A stretch of DNA of 64,000 bases from Onchocerca volvulus (Eukaryota > Nematoda > Chromadorea > Rhabditida > Onchocercidae). Below are positions 1 through 13,000 of this stretch, in pieces. A model generated the notes under the pieces. It had not been told where the DNA came from and did no database searches. It saw only the letters and a list, made by a program, of their open reading frames with translations. The translations under genes were made by a program, and so were the position numbers. The DNA is taken from contig HG738138.1 of assembly GCA_000499405.2 (NCBI GenBank), positions 20,065,753 through 20,129,752 on the forward strand. The letters are read 5' to 3'. The stretch's first letter is position 1. Each line of letters begins with the position of its first letter.

Positions 1-1224
1 AACAGTAAACAGCCTTTTTTCCTTCAATGCCTAGATGATGAACAAAGAATCAGTCAGCAAAATATGTCATACTTTTATGAACCGCAATTACCGACCCTTT
101 CTACAATAGAGTAAAATTGACATCGCCATGAAAGTCTAATAATCTTTGCATCTACTCCATGCAATAATGATACGATTCTTTCCAAATACAGAAGTCATCT
201 AACAGTTCAGGTTACAAGAATGATTCAGGAAAATATCCTAAGAAAGTCGTCAATTGAAAATATTCTTTATCAATCTTTTAATTCTTTTCATTGTCCTTTC
301 AAATATTTCTGCTGTTATTGGCATGTTCTGTTTTAAGAAACTTTGACCAAACTAAAAGCGGAATAGACTTTTCTGAAACCAAAGTTAGGCTAACTATCAT
401 ATCAATTCAAGGCTGTAATTATTTGCAATCCAAAAATCCATTTAAAATCACGAATCTGCTTTAGTCGATTGAAAATAGTGATTGAATAGGATAATTTGGA
501 TCAGTTTAAATCCAAGTTGATACATGATATTAGGGTGTTTTCAAATCCTGAAATCACTATACATGAAACGATCATGAATTATTGGCAATATGTGCCTTAC
601 ACAACCTCAACTTCATATTTTATTACTCAATCAACGATATGGAGATAAACTAATAAATCCCATTTTAAGCTTTTCTTCCCCTGAAATATAATGAAAGCAT
701 CTTAATTTCCATAGAATTAAATGATTAAGAACCATAGCAATAAATATGTGAGACAAAATTTTAATAAAAACTTTTGTGATTTTACTTACAGCAATTCTAA
801 AAAAACTATAATGAATTGAAAAGATTAGTGTTTCAATCTTATTGCAAAGTGTAATTTGGATAACTTAATTGATACGTTTAGTTTTGGACTACAGAAAATT
901 ATATTGGTCAGAAAACAATGTGCATTCAAGACTGAAAAAATTATCTACGAAAAATTAATTTCGTCAATAATGATTTGAACTGGAAATTAAATTATTAAAG
1001 CTTTAAAGGAATTAGTACATGCAACAACAACATTTCCTGCCAAGATGAAAAAAGTGGTATTCTTTTGGCTAACTTCTTAACTCGCAAGCAGATCGATGCA
1101 TAAAATAGCAAATAACATATTGTTTATCGACATAAGTGAGGACAAACTTTGGCAATAAAAAGATCCATTTTCCCGCAAAAATCAATTATGGTGACAGTAT
1201 CACTAACAATTGCATAACAGTAGT
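1..1224. other. No gene recognised (outer left arm)
   Basis: AT-rich sequence beyond the 3' end of the G-alpha remnant. Nothing with splice or family support was seen; the same holds for its mirror, 23838-25061. Confidence 0.5.
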
Positions 1225-2520
1225 TCAAAACATGCCAATTTTCTTCAGATTTTTTTCAATGATCGGAATGATGGCATTATCCAAAATTATTTGGATCCGA
1301 CCGGTATCAGTGGCACATGTTTGCTGCACATAAATTGTTTTATCCGGATTAGTATTTAATGCTTCAAAGCGTCTTCTTATGAAAGCTACCGAATCTTTGT
1401 ATGTTTCAAGTCTTGAAACATATTTTAAGCTTAATTAATTCACCTAAGAAATACCAGAGTCAAATATTGAAACTTCCAAAAAACAATAGATATGCCTTGC
1501 AGAAATACTGTCTTCAAATGATTTTGAATTTTCGCATATTTTCAATTGTTCATAAAAACATTTTAGAATTTTTAATTTTCTTCGAGATTTAAAAGCATCA
1601 AATAAAGACATAATTTTAATTTATTAAGAAAATTTCTAGAAATTATAAGAATGCGGTAAATTTTAGTGATATTTTGTCACAGGAATAATGCCATGCTATT
1701 CATATTATTAGTATTTTGTATTATTTGTGATAATTATTTTGATAATGATAATGATTTTTTTCGGTGAAAAGCTATTATTATTTGTGATAAGTAGGATTTT
1801 CGTATATTCAATAACTTGTGCAACTGACCGTTGTACTGAGATAAGACAATCTTGATTGATTTTGTCATAATTTTTCCCATAAACAAATCATTTTTATTCA
1901 AAAATAAAATAATGGAGGTATTAATAAACCATCGACTATTGTATATCGATTCAAATAAACGCATACTTTCCAATATACGATTCTGAAGCGAGGAAGAATA
2001 TAAAATTTATGTGTTGATACTGTAACTTATCCTGTTACAGTCAGATGAAGCAATTTGAATCTCTTAAGAGCGAAGTTTCAATTAATTCGATAAGAACTAG
2101 CAGTACTATGATCTTCAAATAAAACTTCGGCATATTCGCTACTAGCTGCAACTTATATAACAGCATTGACATCCTCAAAGCAATGAATCCATTTCCTTCG
2201 CTCTGATCGTTGTCCATCCACATCAAATATCCTGAATTAGATTCCAACAAAGTCGTTTTGAAAGAAATATGTAGTAAATTTTTTCTTTATTAACGGATCA
2301 ATCATTTAAGATGTCAGTAGCTATAAGAGAATTTTGAGTCCTATCAATTGGTTGATATGCCAAGTTAAATTGTTTACATTAATTTCACACTTGAATTCAA
2401 CAGAAAAGTAAAAACTTATGCTATGATGCTGAAATCTGCAAAACTTTTTACTTATGAATACAAACCTGAATCGGATATTTCTAAGAATAAAGTTAACTTC
2501 TACAATTCCAGCTATTAATA
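1225..2520 (-). pseudogene. Degraded G-protein alpha subunit, left-arm copy
   Basis: Reverse-strand mirror of the right-arm remnant at 22542-23837, with blocks at 2466-2520, 2102-2231, 1829-1982 and 1225-1411. It encodes the C-terminal half of a heterotrimeric G alpha subunit: switch I, a DVDGQR switch II motif, an NKND guanine-binding motif, the TCAT motif and a C-terminus ending IGMF. Block 2102-2231 has an in-frame TAA, as in the other copy. One of the two substitutions between the arms (1411, T here) falls at the edge of the last block. No P-loop (GAGESGKS type) was found upstream, so the GTP-binding N-terminal half is missing or decayed beyond recognition. Confidence 0.75.
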
Positions 2521-4425
2521 TTTAATTTAAAAAAAGCCTGAAATACTTCTCAATCTATTTATCGATGATCTAAAATCACTGTTTTATTCCGCGGTATAAA
2601 TTATACTCATGCTTCATTGTTGTTTGGCAGAAATTTAAATCATCAAATAGCTGAGGCCTTTCTTCCACCACATTTCCCTATCTCTAGGCTCCATCCAACA
2701 GCAGACTAGTCCATCGGTACCCATTTTGTAGATTAATCGAAAAATAGAGTTCTGTGCAGCAGTCTAATGCTTGTGTTATGATATAGATATAAAATGAAGT
2801 CAAACTAGAAAAGTGTGGAAAGAACAGAGTTTCAGCAGTTTATTCATAATAGCTATCTATAAATGTATTAACTTATTTGGCCTCAAATCATTACCAGAAT
2901 GAGATTTTTTTGAAATATCTTTTATTCATAAACATGAAAAAGGACATTATATGATTTCAACCTTCCTTTTGGGATAAAAAATTTCACTAGTAATTTTCAA
3001 AAGAATCTAGGAATGCATACTAAAGTTTCTGTAGCAAACTGAATTAGTTGCCAATACTGATTATTGTGAACTTCAATGGGTATCGAAGTGTATGATGTGT
3101 ACAGCTTAATAAGGAACTTTGCCATTAATTTATATACAGATGAATATCTCTCTCTATCAGTGCCACTTATCTATAATCAATAAGTACGACTAAATAATAC
3201 ATAGGTCATTAGTGGTGTTATAAAGATCACAGAATAGTAGTAAGGACGATTGATTTCCTCACTTGAATCCATTGGTTAAAATTCTTATCATGTGCTAAAC
3301 CAAAACTGGAAACTTTTGCTTCTCTAATAATACAAAATATTAACATTAACAAATATTTTTGTATCTTGCTGCAGCTTATATTCTGTTGAAGTTGTACGGA
3401 CTAGGTGAAGAAATAATTCAGTGAAAAAGATTATCCATAAACTTAGCTATTAGTTACTAATAGAGAAACTTTTAAAAATCAAAAAATGAAGAATAAAATA
3501 AATGTAAATGCATTCAGACTAATTTCACCTTTCAAGGAAAAATTGGAGCTATAAGAAAATTCAAGCAATATTGAAATACGCCAAAGAAAGCAAGTAATAG
3601 ATTAAAGCACTACTGTTGAAGAAAGGAATGAATTAGTTGCATAGTTATCAATCAATCCGAAGAATGACGCTGTCACTGGTGGGGAGTGAAATTCAACTTT
3701 GCTGATTTCCTCACATTGAACTGAGTCAGATGAGATCGAAGTTGTTATAAATTGTAATTTCATAGGATAACTTCTCTAACTTTACTCTTCCTAATGATAA
3801 TTTGGATAATGTTAAATACGACATAACAATTTCCCCTTACGGCTTCTTTAAAATTGAACGACGAATATTTCTATTAATGTTCATTCATCCAGTGAAACAC
3901 CGAATTTTCATATCTGGTGCAAATTATAGTTTGTATTATTCGGTAGTTTGTTGATCAGGGGGTATATCACGGGGAGGAAGCGGTAAATATTGTGATGGTG
4001 TTGGTTGCTCTGTAAATTTATTGTTCAGTAACTGGAGCGGGCTACGTTGGCGTTGTCGGCTCCAGCTAGCCAATTTTTAAACGTTTTGAAACATGCGCCT
4101 ATTCGAATGCAACGTTGTATCAAAATTTCAAATCAATTGGTGAAAAACTTGAAAGTTATATGACAAGTAACAAGAAACATCTGCATTTTTATTTATATAG
4201 ATCAGTAATTTGTTTGTTTATTTTTGACTTCATTGAAACCAGCACATTGTTGTATAATAATATCACTATGCATCACTGACGCACTCTGACTGAAGGGTGA
4301 ATCGTTTCCATGGCAATCTCTACTCCAGTATTATTCATACTGTTTCTTAAGATCAATCTTAACTTATGTAATTGAGCAGTGTTGCAAAATTTTTTGAGGA
4401 AGAATATAAAAATTTATATAATTTG
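2521..4425. other. No gene recognised between G-alpha remnant and METTL17 (left)
   Basis: Contains dispersed repeat copy 1 and, near 2640-2725, a short minus-strand frame starting MGTDGLVCCW that could be worn G-alpha N-terminal sequence but is not convincing. The mirror stretch is 20637-22541. Confidence 0.4.
4092..4202 (+). repeat. Dispersed repeat, about 110 bp (left arm copy 1)
   Basis: The unit begins with GCGCCTATTCGAATGCAACG, has a central TTTCAAATCAATTGGTGAA, and ends in TTTTTATTTATATAGAT. Read on the minus strand it starts TCTATATAAATAAAAATG, resembling 5' ends of animal Helitrons. A further stretch to about 3950 (GGAGCGGGCTACG and neighbours) may belong to the same element. Confidence 0.7.
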
Positions 4426-4477
4426 CAGGATTACCATGGAAGTAACAATGCTACTGTTTTAAGTGAATTAATCTCGG

Positions 4478-7186
4478 ATGAAGAAAATATTCCCTTTATT
4501 TCAAACACTATGCAGATTTAGTGCTGGACAGCGAACCTCATTGGGACTTACAAGAAGTGTGGATGATGGGAGAGCGGATGTTATTTCGATGAATGTTGAA
4601 ACGAGTTCAAAAAGTATTATACAGTTGAAGGATGTTGGTGGTAAGAGGATAATTTGTTTTCCTTGTTTTCTTTTGACAAATTCTAACTGTTGTATGATAA
4701 ATAGCTTCTTTTATATGATATGAATTGTTCCGTTACTTAATTTTTCATATCTTTTAATTATTGTTTCAATCAGATAATGCGATGAGACTTATTTGATGAC
4801 CGTAAGATTAGAAAATGATGCTGGTTTCATAAGAATTTTTTGAGAGTTGAATTATTTTTGAAAAAATAATCTTCTTTCATCAGTTCTAGTCTAACATTTC
4901 ATCGAGACAGAGGCATTTAAGAATAATGATTCATATAAATTTCAACCGCAGAGCCTTTTTTAATTATTGTTATATTTATCAACTGGTTAATTGTATGATT
5001 TGAGTCAATTTTTTTACTGTCGTTCGAAAAATATGAAAATATCACAAAGGAATTTAAAGACTAACGATAATTTATTGATAACGTTCCCTGAGTTTCAACA
5101 GAGTAATATAAAATTTTATTTCTTTACTGTATTAAATTTTTTCTATAAAAAGAACATTTCGCGGCAGGAAACATCAGCATTTTTGAGAAAAACAAGAAGT
5201 ACAGTGTTTATTAAAGGAACTTTCAGCGAAAAAAGTACGATTGAAATACAGCGGAGTTTTACCCCAAAAAGCAGTTGTTGGCTTATGGAATGCACTTACA
5301 TCATGTTCCAGAAACCCAAAAATTCTTCAATCTGAAGCTGATCAGGTGCGGATCATTTTTCCTTTGATTTTTAAAATACCCGACTTTATTTTTATCAGTT
5401 ATTTGTGAACTCAGTCATTTTATCTATATAAAGTTTTATGTATTTTTAAAGTCATTTTAAATATTTACTTTTGATGTTCGATAAAATATTTTATACAAAA
5501 GAAAGAGCTAAGAAATAATGATCCATCGGTAGTGACCTTTTCACCTATTTGAATGATGAAATTCATATATGATTAAGTATCATTATTCAACAACTGCAAA
5601 TTTCATTTTCTTCAATCAATAATACTGCATATAACTAAAGGCATTAGTTCATGTAGGATTCTTTTTGCTTTATCATTGATCATCTTTTTTTACTTCTATA
5701 TTCCAAAATAATAAATATTTGTTTTACCCTAAGATATGCAAAATATTGGGTAGTTTTGTTAATTGCAAATGTTCTCATGAGATCATCTTTTAGATTGCAA
5801 TCGTTGTTGTCGTTGCGCTTTTGATTTTGATAAAATGAAAAAATTTCATAGATATTATGTTAATGCTATTAAATTGCGATCATTTAAAATTTCTAGTTAA
5901 AAAAAAAACTGGATCAGCGTCAGTTTCCAGCATCACCAGAAGAAGTACAAGATGCACGTCATGAAATTAAGAAAATATTGGAAGCTGAAGATGGATTTCC
6001 GGATCGTAATTCTGTCAGTCAGAAAGTTGTTAGTTTCAATTTTATGGTTTTTTTTTTTTCTACAATTTATCTTAACTTTCATGTGTTTCAAAAACAAATT
6101 GAATTCATAAACCAGTTAAATCTTTAAATTTTTTTCGGCCACAAATTTTAGAAATTTGGACTCAGTATAATGCATTATATCAACAATAAGTGTTTGTAGT
6201 TTAAAATCCAGACAAGATTGGAAGATTCGATTATTTCATGAAATTTAATTTAGCTGGAAGCATTCGATTTGGAAGTAAAAAAAAAAGCGAGTAAATTATT
6301 GCGCCGTACGAGGTATAATTGGAAGCCACTGGACTTTAAAACGCGTGAACATGCTGCAGTTTATGCATTAGCGAGGTTCATTTTTCATTTTTTTGGAAGC
6401 AGCATTTCAATCAAATCACTGTTTATCGTTCACATAGACGCAGGTGCTGCTTACTTTATCTGTCAACAATTAGCTTTTCTTTTCTAATTTTTCTGATTGG
6501 ATATCATTTTTGCTCTCAAGGATATTCTAAATGCATAGGATAGTATCGTCAGTGCAATTATTATTAATGTTTTTCAATTCATCTTGAAGTGTTTGCTTTA
6601 TTATCTCGCTTAATTAATGCTCTGATGCTAAACAATATAATATAATATGGTTTGAATTACTAAGATTTGTTTCAGTGTACTGATTTTTCACAATTATAAT
6701 TTCTTATTTTCATAAAGCATCATTTGATCAATTTTTTTAAAGTGCTTAACAGAGGAATAATGAAAAAACAGCCATTATATGTTTAAGTATTCCCTTATTT
6801 CATAATTTTCAGAATTGTGCCTAATTATGCTGAAGTTCATTTTGTATTGCAAGAATTTAAGAATAATGGATACATCCCAGAAACAGTTTTGGATTACGGA
6901 AGTGGTTCCGGTGCAGCATTTTGGGCCGCATTCGAACAGTGGGGGGAACGAGTCAAAAATTATCAGTTAATCGATTCAAATGAAGAAATAAGTCAGTTTT
7001 GCATGGATGTTTTAAGGGTATGTTTGTCCATTTTTTATCAGTTTTTGTAATTTCACAATTTTTTAATGATATTATTTAAGAAATAGTTTTTCTTTATCTC
7101 ATTAGAGGTAAGATGAATTGTTAATAACTTAAAATTCACTATGTTCTATTGCAAGATTTCCTATATTAAATTCGAAAAATCTGTGG

Positions 7187-7218
<32 letters not shown>

Positions 7219-9133
7219 GATAGATGTGGGGATGTTTGGTAGACTCCTTACTTTTAGGGTAATGGCGAAAACAATGGACATCCTTTTGTGCATCCAAATA
7301 TTAGTTTCCGGAAATTTTTAGCTCCATCGTTAAATAATACTTTTGATGTGATAATCGTGCATCGTCTTCTTGCTGAATTGGCTTCCGAAGAATCACGTAC
7401 TGAATTGCTAACAAATTTATGGAAGCGAACGAATAAGTGAGTCGATGTAATCCTTGAATCGTTTGTCTTTTTTGAATGAATAGTTTTAAAAGTATTAGAA
7501 ATAGAAAAATTTAGAAATTTTTAAAAAGAATTTTGTGGAAATAATGAAAATTCGAAAATTTTTAAAAACTATAGAATAGCTGTTATCAAGGTATTTGGTA
7601 TTGATCGATGGAAGTTGTAAAGGTGGCTATAATGCTTTAATGGAAGCCAGAGATTACATCCTTATGGGTGGCTGTGAACTTCATCGAGAACAAACTCGGC
7701 AAATACTGATGGAAGCAAACGTATTGGATGAAGAAGCAGAATGTATCTTGACTGATCAGCAATTGTCGAACTATATGCGTTATAATCTTATTAAAAATAT
7801 GGTACGCTTAGAGTATTTGAGATCTAAGGAATGGTGTAGTGCTTCAGTGATTCAAGACTATGGTAGCCTATGTACAACTTTTATTTTCTAGTACAACCGG
7901 CAGCTATTTTGGATTGTATCGATTTAAGTAAAGAATCGATTATAATATAATTTTATTTTCTTTACTTATCGAATTGTTATCTTCGCACAGTCATGCAAGA
8001 AGCGATTTCTTTCAAATTAATTGATTCTAGCTTCCACCAAACACAGTTTTGCCAACCAGATTAGAACCTGGATATGTGTTTGCTCCATGTCCACATGATC
8101 AAGGTTGTCCGAAAAATGTGGAAAAAGTAAAGTTAGTCCTATACTGTTGAAAATTTGGTGGCCTTGTTCACTTCAGTTTAATTAATTTTTTATTTATTTT
8201 TTGTTTCCACATAATTTAAGAAACCTGGAATTATTTTCAATAAATACATTTATTAAGTGAAATTCCTCTGTTCCAGAGATGTATGCAGTTTTTCAACTCA
8301 GTGGAATGGATTAAGAGCTGATGGACGGAAACAGATTTTTAATACCGAAACGGGGTCATTCTCATATGTTATTATGGCTAAAGGAGCAAGACCTCATCAG
8401 ATCCCTGAAAGCAGACTTCTGACGGTTCGTTTATTTCAAATTAAAACAGAAAGGATATAAAGTGAATCATTTATCTGTTCTAGCAAATAGTTTGAAAGCT
8501 GCCAAAGTAAACAAGATCATAAATACAATTTTTTAAAAATATTTAATGTTGCTTATGAGAACATTAAAACTAGTAAATATGAAGTCTGTTTATTGATAGA
8601 CCACTTCTTTTCAACTCTGAACTTTATCTTTCTTGACTTCAGTTGAAGCGTGGCGGAGGACATGTTTGCTGCACAGTTTGCACACCATTTTGTGGTATAC
8701 AGCGTTTCACAATATCCAAAAGTATGGGCAAAATTTACAAATTGGTCAAAAATGTTAAAATAGGTCGAGTGCTGCCATTTGAGGTTACTTTTTACGCAAT
8801 ATTTTTCCCCGATCCTGCTTAACGAAATATACGGCTTGCAATTAACAAAGATAAATGTTTATTTTTTCATATCTATGATTGATGAAATTCCTAAGATTTA
8901 AGAAAGTAATAAAAATGATTCGTTCATAAATTTATTAGAGATAAGAATGATTTGCAAATTTATAAAACATAGGTGAAACTTCTCGCTTCTAATAGACTTA
9001 TCGAAGAAAACTAACAAAATAAGTTTTCTTTCTTTAGGTGAAAGTTATGGGATCCGATTCGGAGTTCGATGTGTATGAAGAAGCAGTAAAGGAATGTAGA
9101 GAGGAAAAGGCAAAAAACGCGCCAAGAATGTAA
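4478..9133 (+). CDS. METTL17: METTL17-like mitochondrial ribosome assembly factor, left copy
   Basis: Predicted 551-residue member of the METTL17/Rsm22 family, which acts in the mitochondrion on small ribosomal subunit assembly and binds an Fe-S cluster. Proposed exons: 4478-4640, 5188-5345, 5897-6028, 6254-6375, 6813-7017, 7258-7436, 7591-7801, 8031-8131, 8277-8424, 8643-8783, 9038-9133; all join in phase. The first 25 or so residues are basic and amphipathic, fitting a mitochondrial presequence. A SAM-fold motif VLDYGSGSG lies near residue 217. Cysteines in CPHDQGCP (about 410-416), at about 427, and in CCTVCTPFC (about 482-490) match the family's metal-binding cysteines. Splicing at exon 2 (acceptor TTTTGAG) and the end of exon 7 is least certain. 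A splice acceptor at 4426-4428 precedes a short upstream ORF (4436-4462). It converges with gpb-2. Confidence 0.88.
7191..7218. repeat. TA microsatellite in METTL17 intron, left arm
   Basis: Fourteen TA units in the intron after the exon ending 7017. The same run, of equal length, is at 17844-17871 in the right arm. Confidence 0.9.
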
Positions 9134-9377
9134 TGGAGAAAAATCCTCCCGTAGCTAACTTTGCGTCATTTTTATTAGTATTTCTTTTTTATTGTTATTG
9201 TTGAAGTTCCCTTGTGTCATTATGCTTTTTAATATTCGCAGCAAAATACAATAGTGAATTAATCTTAATATGAATTATGTCTATAATTTATTTTGTATTT
9301 TGGCCTTTTACAGTGAAATACGGGAGAAATTTCAGTTTGTATTGTAAAACAATTGTATAATATACCAATGTCTTATT

Positions 9378-9383
9378 AATAAA
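9378..9383 (+). terminator. Polyadenylation signal for METTL17, left copy
   Basis: AATAAA lies 245 bases after the stop codon. The mirror signal for the right copy is at 15679-15684 on the minus strand. It ends just before the N at 9394. Confidence 0.5.
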
Positions 9384-9393
9384 TGATAAAAAT

Positions 9394-9394
9394 N
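9394..9394. other. Single unknown base hiding a 126 bp gap
   Basis: The left arm has one N here. The right arm has 15543-15668 at the same place, including a (TA)n run at 15550-15586. The N is therefore an unresolved gap of unstated length, not one ambiguous base. Confidence 0.9.
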
Positions 9395-9432
9395 AAGAAT
9401 AGGTTTAAAAAAAGTAGTATTTCTATATGAAA

Positions 9433-9541
9433 ACATGCACCTATTCGAATGTAATTTTGTATCAAAATTTCAAAGCAATCGGTGAACTTACAACATTGAG
9501 CCAAAAGCAACAACGAACATTGACATTTTTATTTATGTAGG
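9433..9541 (+). repeat. Dispersed repeat, left arm copy 2
   Basis: Second copy of the same unit in the arm, about 40 bases after the N. It starts GCACCTATTCGAATGTAA and ends TTTTTATTTATGTAG. On the minus strand it contains AATAAA about 540 bases past the gpb-2 stop and could supply its polyadenylation signal. Confidence 0.65.
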
Positions 9542-10079
9542 TTAGCCGTGACTGTCTGTTTTTAGGATAATTTTCTGAAAGAAAATTAAATAAGAACGAC
9601 TGCGTTAGATATACAATTGATCACATTAAAAACTACACAGTCAGTAACAAGTTGTGGCAAAGATATGGTGTGACTCGGATGTCTATGTAAAATTCAGAGC
9701 TAATGCAGTAAGTTTTTAAATTATCGCGGGAATGAGATTAACACTTTCGATAATATGTTTTTCATATCAGCTTCCCTATTAATGCGATCCTAATGCTAGT
9801 TAAATGAAGTCAACTATAAGTGGAGATCGATCACGGTGACACTCGCTTGCTCATTATGCAAGTAACATACACAAAAAAAGTGCTTGCAGAAGTACAGTAC
9901 ATGAAAATAGTTTAAGAACATCAGGTTTATAAGCTACTTTCTGAAAAGTAATGGACACACATAAATAATAATCGTTCAAAGAAAACAAGCAAATAAAAAT
10001 TCAGGGAACGAGAACGGTTGGTATGCTTACAGTGAAAAATGGAACACTAAATAGTGAATAAAAAAGACTGTCGTCATCT

Positions 10080-13000
10080 TCATGCCCATATCTGAAAAAA
10101 AAAAAGAAAAAGAAACGAAGTATGGCTGTATACCGTACAATGGAGTTGGTATTACAGGTATTGACAATGGTGTCAACCAACTGACTTCACGGTGGAGTTA
10201 ATAAAGTTTAAGTTCATTGTATTAATATATTGAATAGCTTCCTCATATAATATAAGACTTTAGAAGAAAAAACTTACGCGAATAGTACAGTCCCAGCTAG
10301 CAGTACATATTGCAGTCCCATCTGGACTTGTTCGCAGACACGAAATCCTATTTTCATGACCATATAGAACTGAATGACGTACACACTTTAATGAATCCCA
10401 TACACCAACACGGTAATCACCATAACCAGCAAAAAGTATACGACCTAAAAACTTTATTTTTTAGAATTATCACGATTTAGAAATCATGAGCATGTTCAGC
10501 TTCAGTCTCACTATAATCAGAAAAAACTCAATAACTGAATTTTAAGGGTTTTGGTGGACACATTTTTGAATTGTGGTTTCTCTATCAGTCCATTTTCAAG
10601 AAAACAACTACTAAGATAATTTACTCACCGCTCAAACTAAAGTCAACACCGTTCACTGGAAACAAAACAGATTCTTTTTCGTAAATACACACCTGTCGAT
10701 CAGCGCGTAAATCAAACAACCGGCACTAAAACAATAGCCGTAAAAAAGTCCAATAACGTAAATTAATTACAAGATTTTGAGGCGCAGAGTTCAACAAATT
10801 TCTTATATTAAGGAAAGAATCGATACTAAATGAAAAAGAAAATGAGAAACCAACCGAAGCATCATCTGAGCCGGTAGCAAAAGCATCACCGTTTGGATGA
10901 AATCGTACTGTGTTAATGTCTGCTTCATGTCCTTCGAAACTCTGTACACACTGTCCGGTTCTTATGTCCCAAACTAATGCATGCTTATCTGCTCCCTTAA
11001 AAATAATAATTTGAAAATTCCTGAAAATATGCAATATCAGCAATGAGAGAGGAATGACTTTAGTACACAGATGGCGAACGAATTTAATGATTTATTCTGA
11101 AAAGTTGGTTTCTATCTCGCAAATCACCAATTTTTTTTTCAGAACTTTTTGTAAAAATAATCGGAATGAATAATACAACAAAAACGAAATCTTACTCCAG
11201 AAATAAAAATGTTGCCAGTATCGCTTTTTGGTACATCAACCGCAAAAACATCACCAATGTGGCCATGAAAATTTTGGATCATCTGGCCGCTCTCTACATC
11301 CCATATGGCGCATGTTGAATCACCGCTACCAGTCAGAAGCTGTAAATAAGTAATCTTAATATTCTTTCTTTATTTTAGAAAACAAGAGATAAATGGATAT
11401 TTTGCATAGCACAAAAGAATGAGTTTTTAATTTTGAACTTACAAAATAAGAAAAACTTACCAAATTATCAGATCTCAGGAAGATACAGCATGACATGTAG
11501 CTCGTGTGCGTCGCAACAGATCGCTTTTTTTGTAAAATGTCATCTTCAAAGCTAAGTGGCACCACTGAACACTTATTATCCAAACCTCTAGAAAAGTTAT
11601 CATTTCAAATTCTTTAAAACGGTGGCATCTTTATTAAACTTCCCATTTGGTTTCTCTACAGTAAAATAGTTTTGATGACATACAGAAACAAAGGAATTTA
11701 AAATGAAATATCCAAAATTCTTGAAATACCCGCAAGCAATCATCTGCGCACTAGGGGAGTAAGCACAGGCCATTACCCATGTTGTTGGCATAGTTAACGC
11801 ATGTTCCTTGTTTGTCGTAAAGCCATCCCAGACGATTACTTTCCCATCCTTAACAACTCAATTTGAATATTAATAGCTTCAGTGTGCCAATAAACCTTTT
11901 GCCTAGTGATAGTTTTTAGAAGGAAGTTTTGATGTGAAATTATATGTTCGTACCTTGGAAGGAATATTTTTCTTTAATACGCTGAATAAAGACAACAATA
12001 AATTATTCCTTAACATCTTTGTCTGAATTATCAATTGAGAGGAAAAATGAGGAAAAGAGACAGCACAAAAAATTCCCTTCAATCTATAATTGATGGTCTA
12101 TATATTCAAAAAAAAAAAAAAAAAACCCAGAAAATATATACAAAAAATTGTCGGAAATTTATGAGCAGCGAGACGATTAGAGCTAAGAATTTGAAGTTTC
12201 AAATTAGGAAAATCAAACTGGACGTGCAAAATGTTTCCATTAATAAATATATAAATTATTCTGAAAACAAGGACCTGCGAAGAAGAAACGATATGTCGTT
12301 TATCTAAGGACCAATCCATGCAGAGTACTTTCCCGGCATGTCCTTTTAATATACGGCGTTGTTTTATGCTTAGCTGTGATAATGGTTCTAGACTTTCGGC
12401 TGCTTGTTCAACTGAAATAAATATATTTGGGAAATTTTAGTCATGAATTGCTGATAATACAACATAAATCAATACAATGACTAGTGCTACTGGACATTAC
12501 ATGATTGCTTTTAATGGAGATGTAAAGAAATGAAATGAGAACTGAATTCTTTGTTATACCAAATGCTTCTGGTATCGTAGGAAAATTAAGTCAACAATAA
12601 TGGGAAGAAATTGACTAGAAGTGAACAATGTTCTTAAGACTCACTCGAAACATCGTTTAGTTTCTTTCTTTCTGCTTCGAGTTTTTTCCGAAGATCTTCC
12701 GCCTCACGGGCGAGTACATCAACGATGTCTGAACTTCTAAACTAACAGAAAATCTATATCCATATACATTTGCAATAAAGTAAAAATGCTCTATTAACTA
12801 ATGAATACATCAACGAAAAGTTCACTGTAAAAAAACAGGCAAAGAGTAACGTTATAAATATTTCAACCTCGTTCCTGTCTCTACAGCAATGGCTTGCACA
12901 GATGCAATGATCTTTGCAGTAGATGGTTCATCTACAACTGACTTTTTTTCTGCTTCCACTGGAAAGAAAACCAATAGTGACACCATTCATTTAAAAGATT

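Larger units (their letters stand above)
9134..10079. other. Convergent intergenic region METTL17/gpb-2 (left)
   Basis: 3' UTR sequence of both genes, the METTL17 polyadenylation signal, the N at 9394 and dispersed repeat copy 2. The mirror is 14858-15928. Confidence 0.6.
1..11308 (+). repeat. Left arm of giant inverted repeat
   Basis: This block is the reverse complement of 13629-25061. Paired coordinates sum to 25062 from base 1 to 9393 and to 24937 from 9395 to 11308; the shift comes from the single N at 9394. Every ORF in one arm reappears in the other on the opposite strand. Two base differences were found outside the junction: 1411 against 23651, and 1762 against 23300. Base 1 is already inside the arm, so 11.3 kb is a minimum length. 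The arm carries a G-alpha remnant, METTL17 and the 3' exons of gpb-2. The repeat is read directly from the sequence; whether it exists in the genome is not settled. Confidence 0.95.

Noticed and set aside
7802..7930. Extra METTL17 coding after residue 390, including an exon reading QPAAILDCIDL
   Set aside because: The frame looks coding-like, but the phases do not join cleanly to the next exon; ending exon 7 at 7801 keeps the whole gene in phase. An isoform is not excluded.
12035..12319. ORFs on both strands around 12.1 kb
   Set aside because: The plus ORF is antisense to gpb-2 exon 4 and its intron; the minus ORF is exon 4 read on into the intron.
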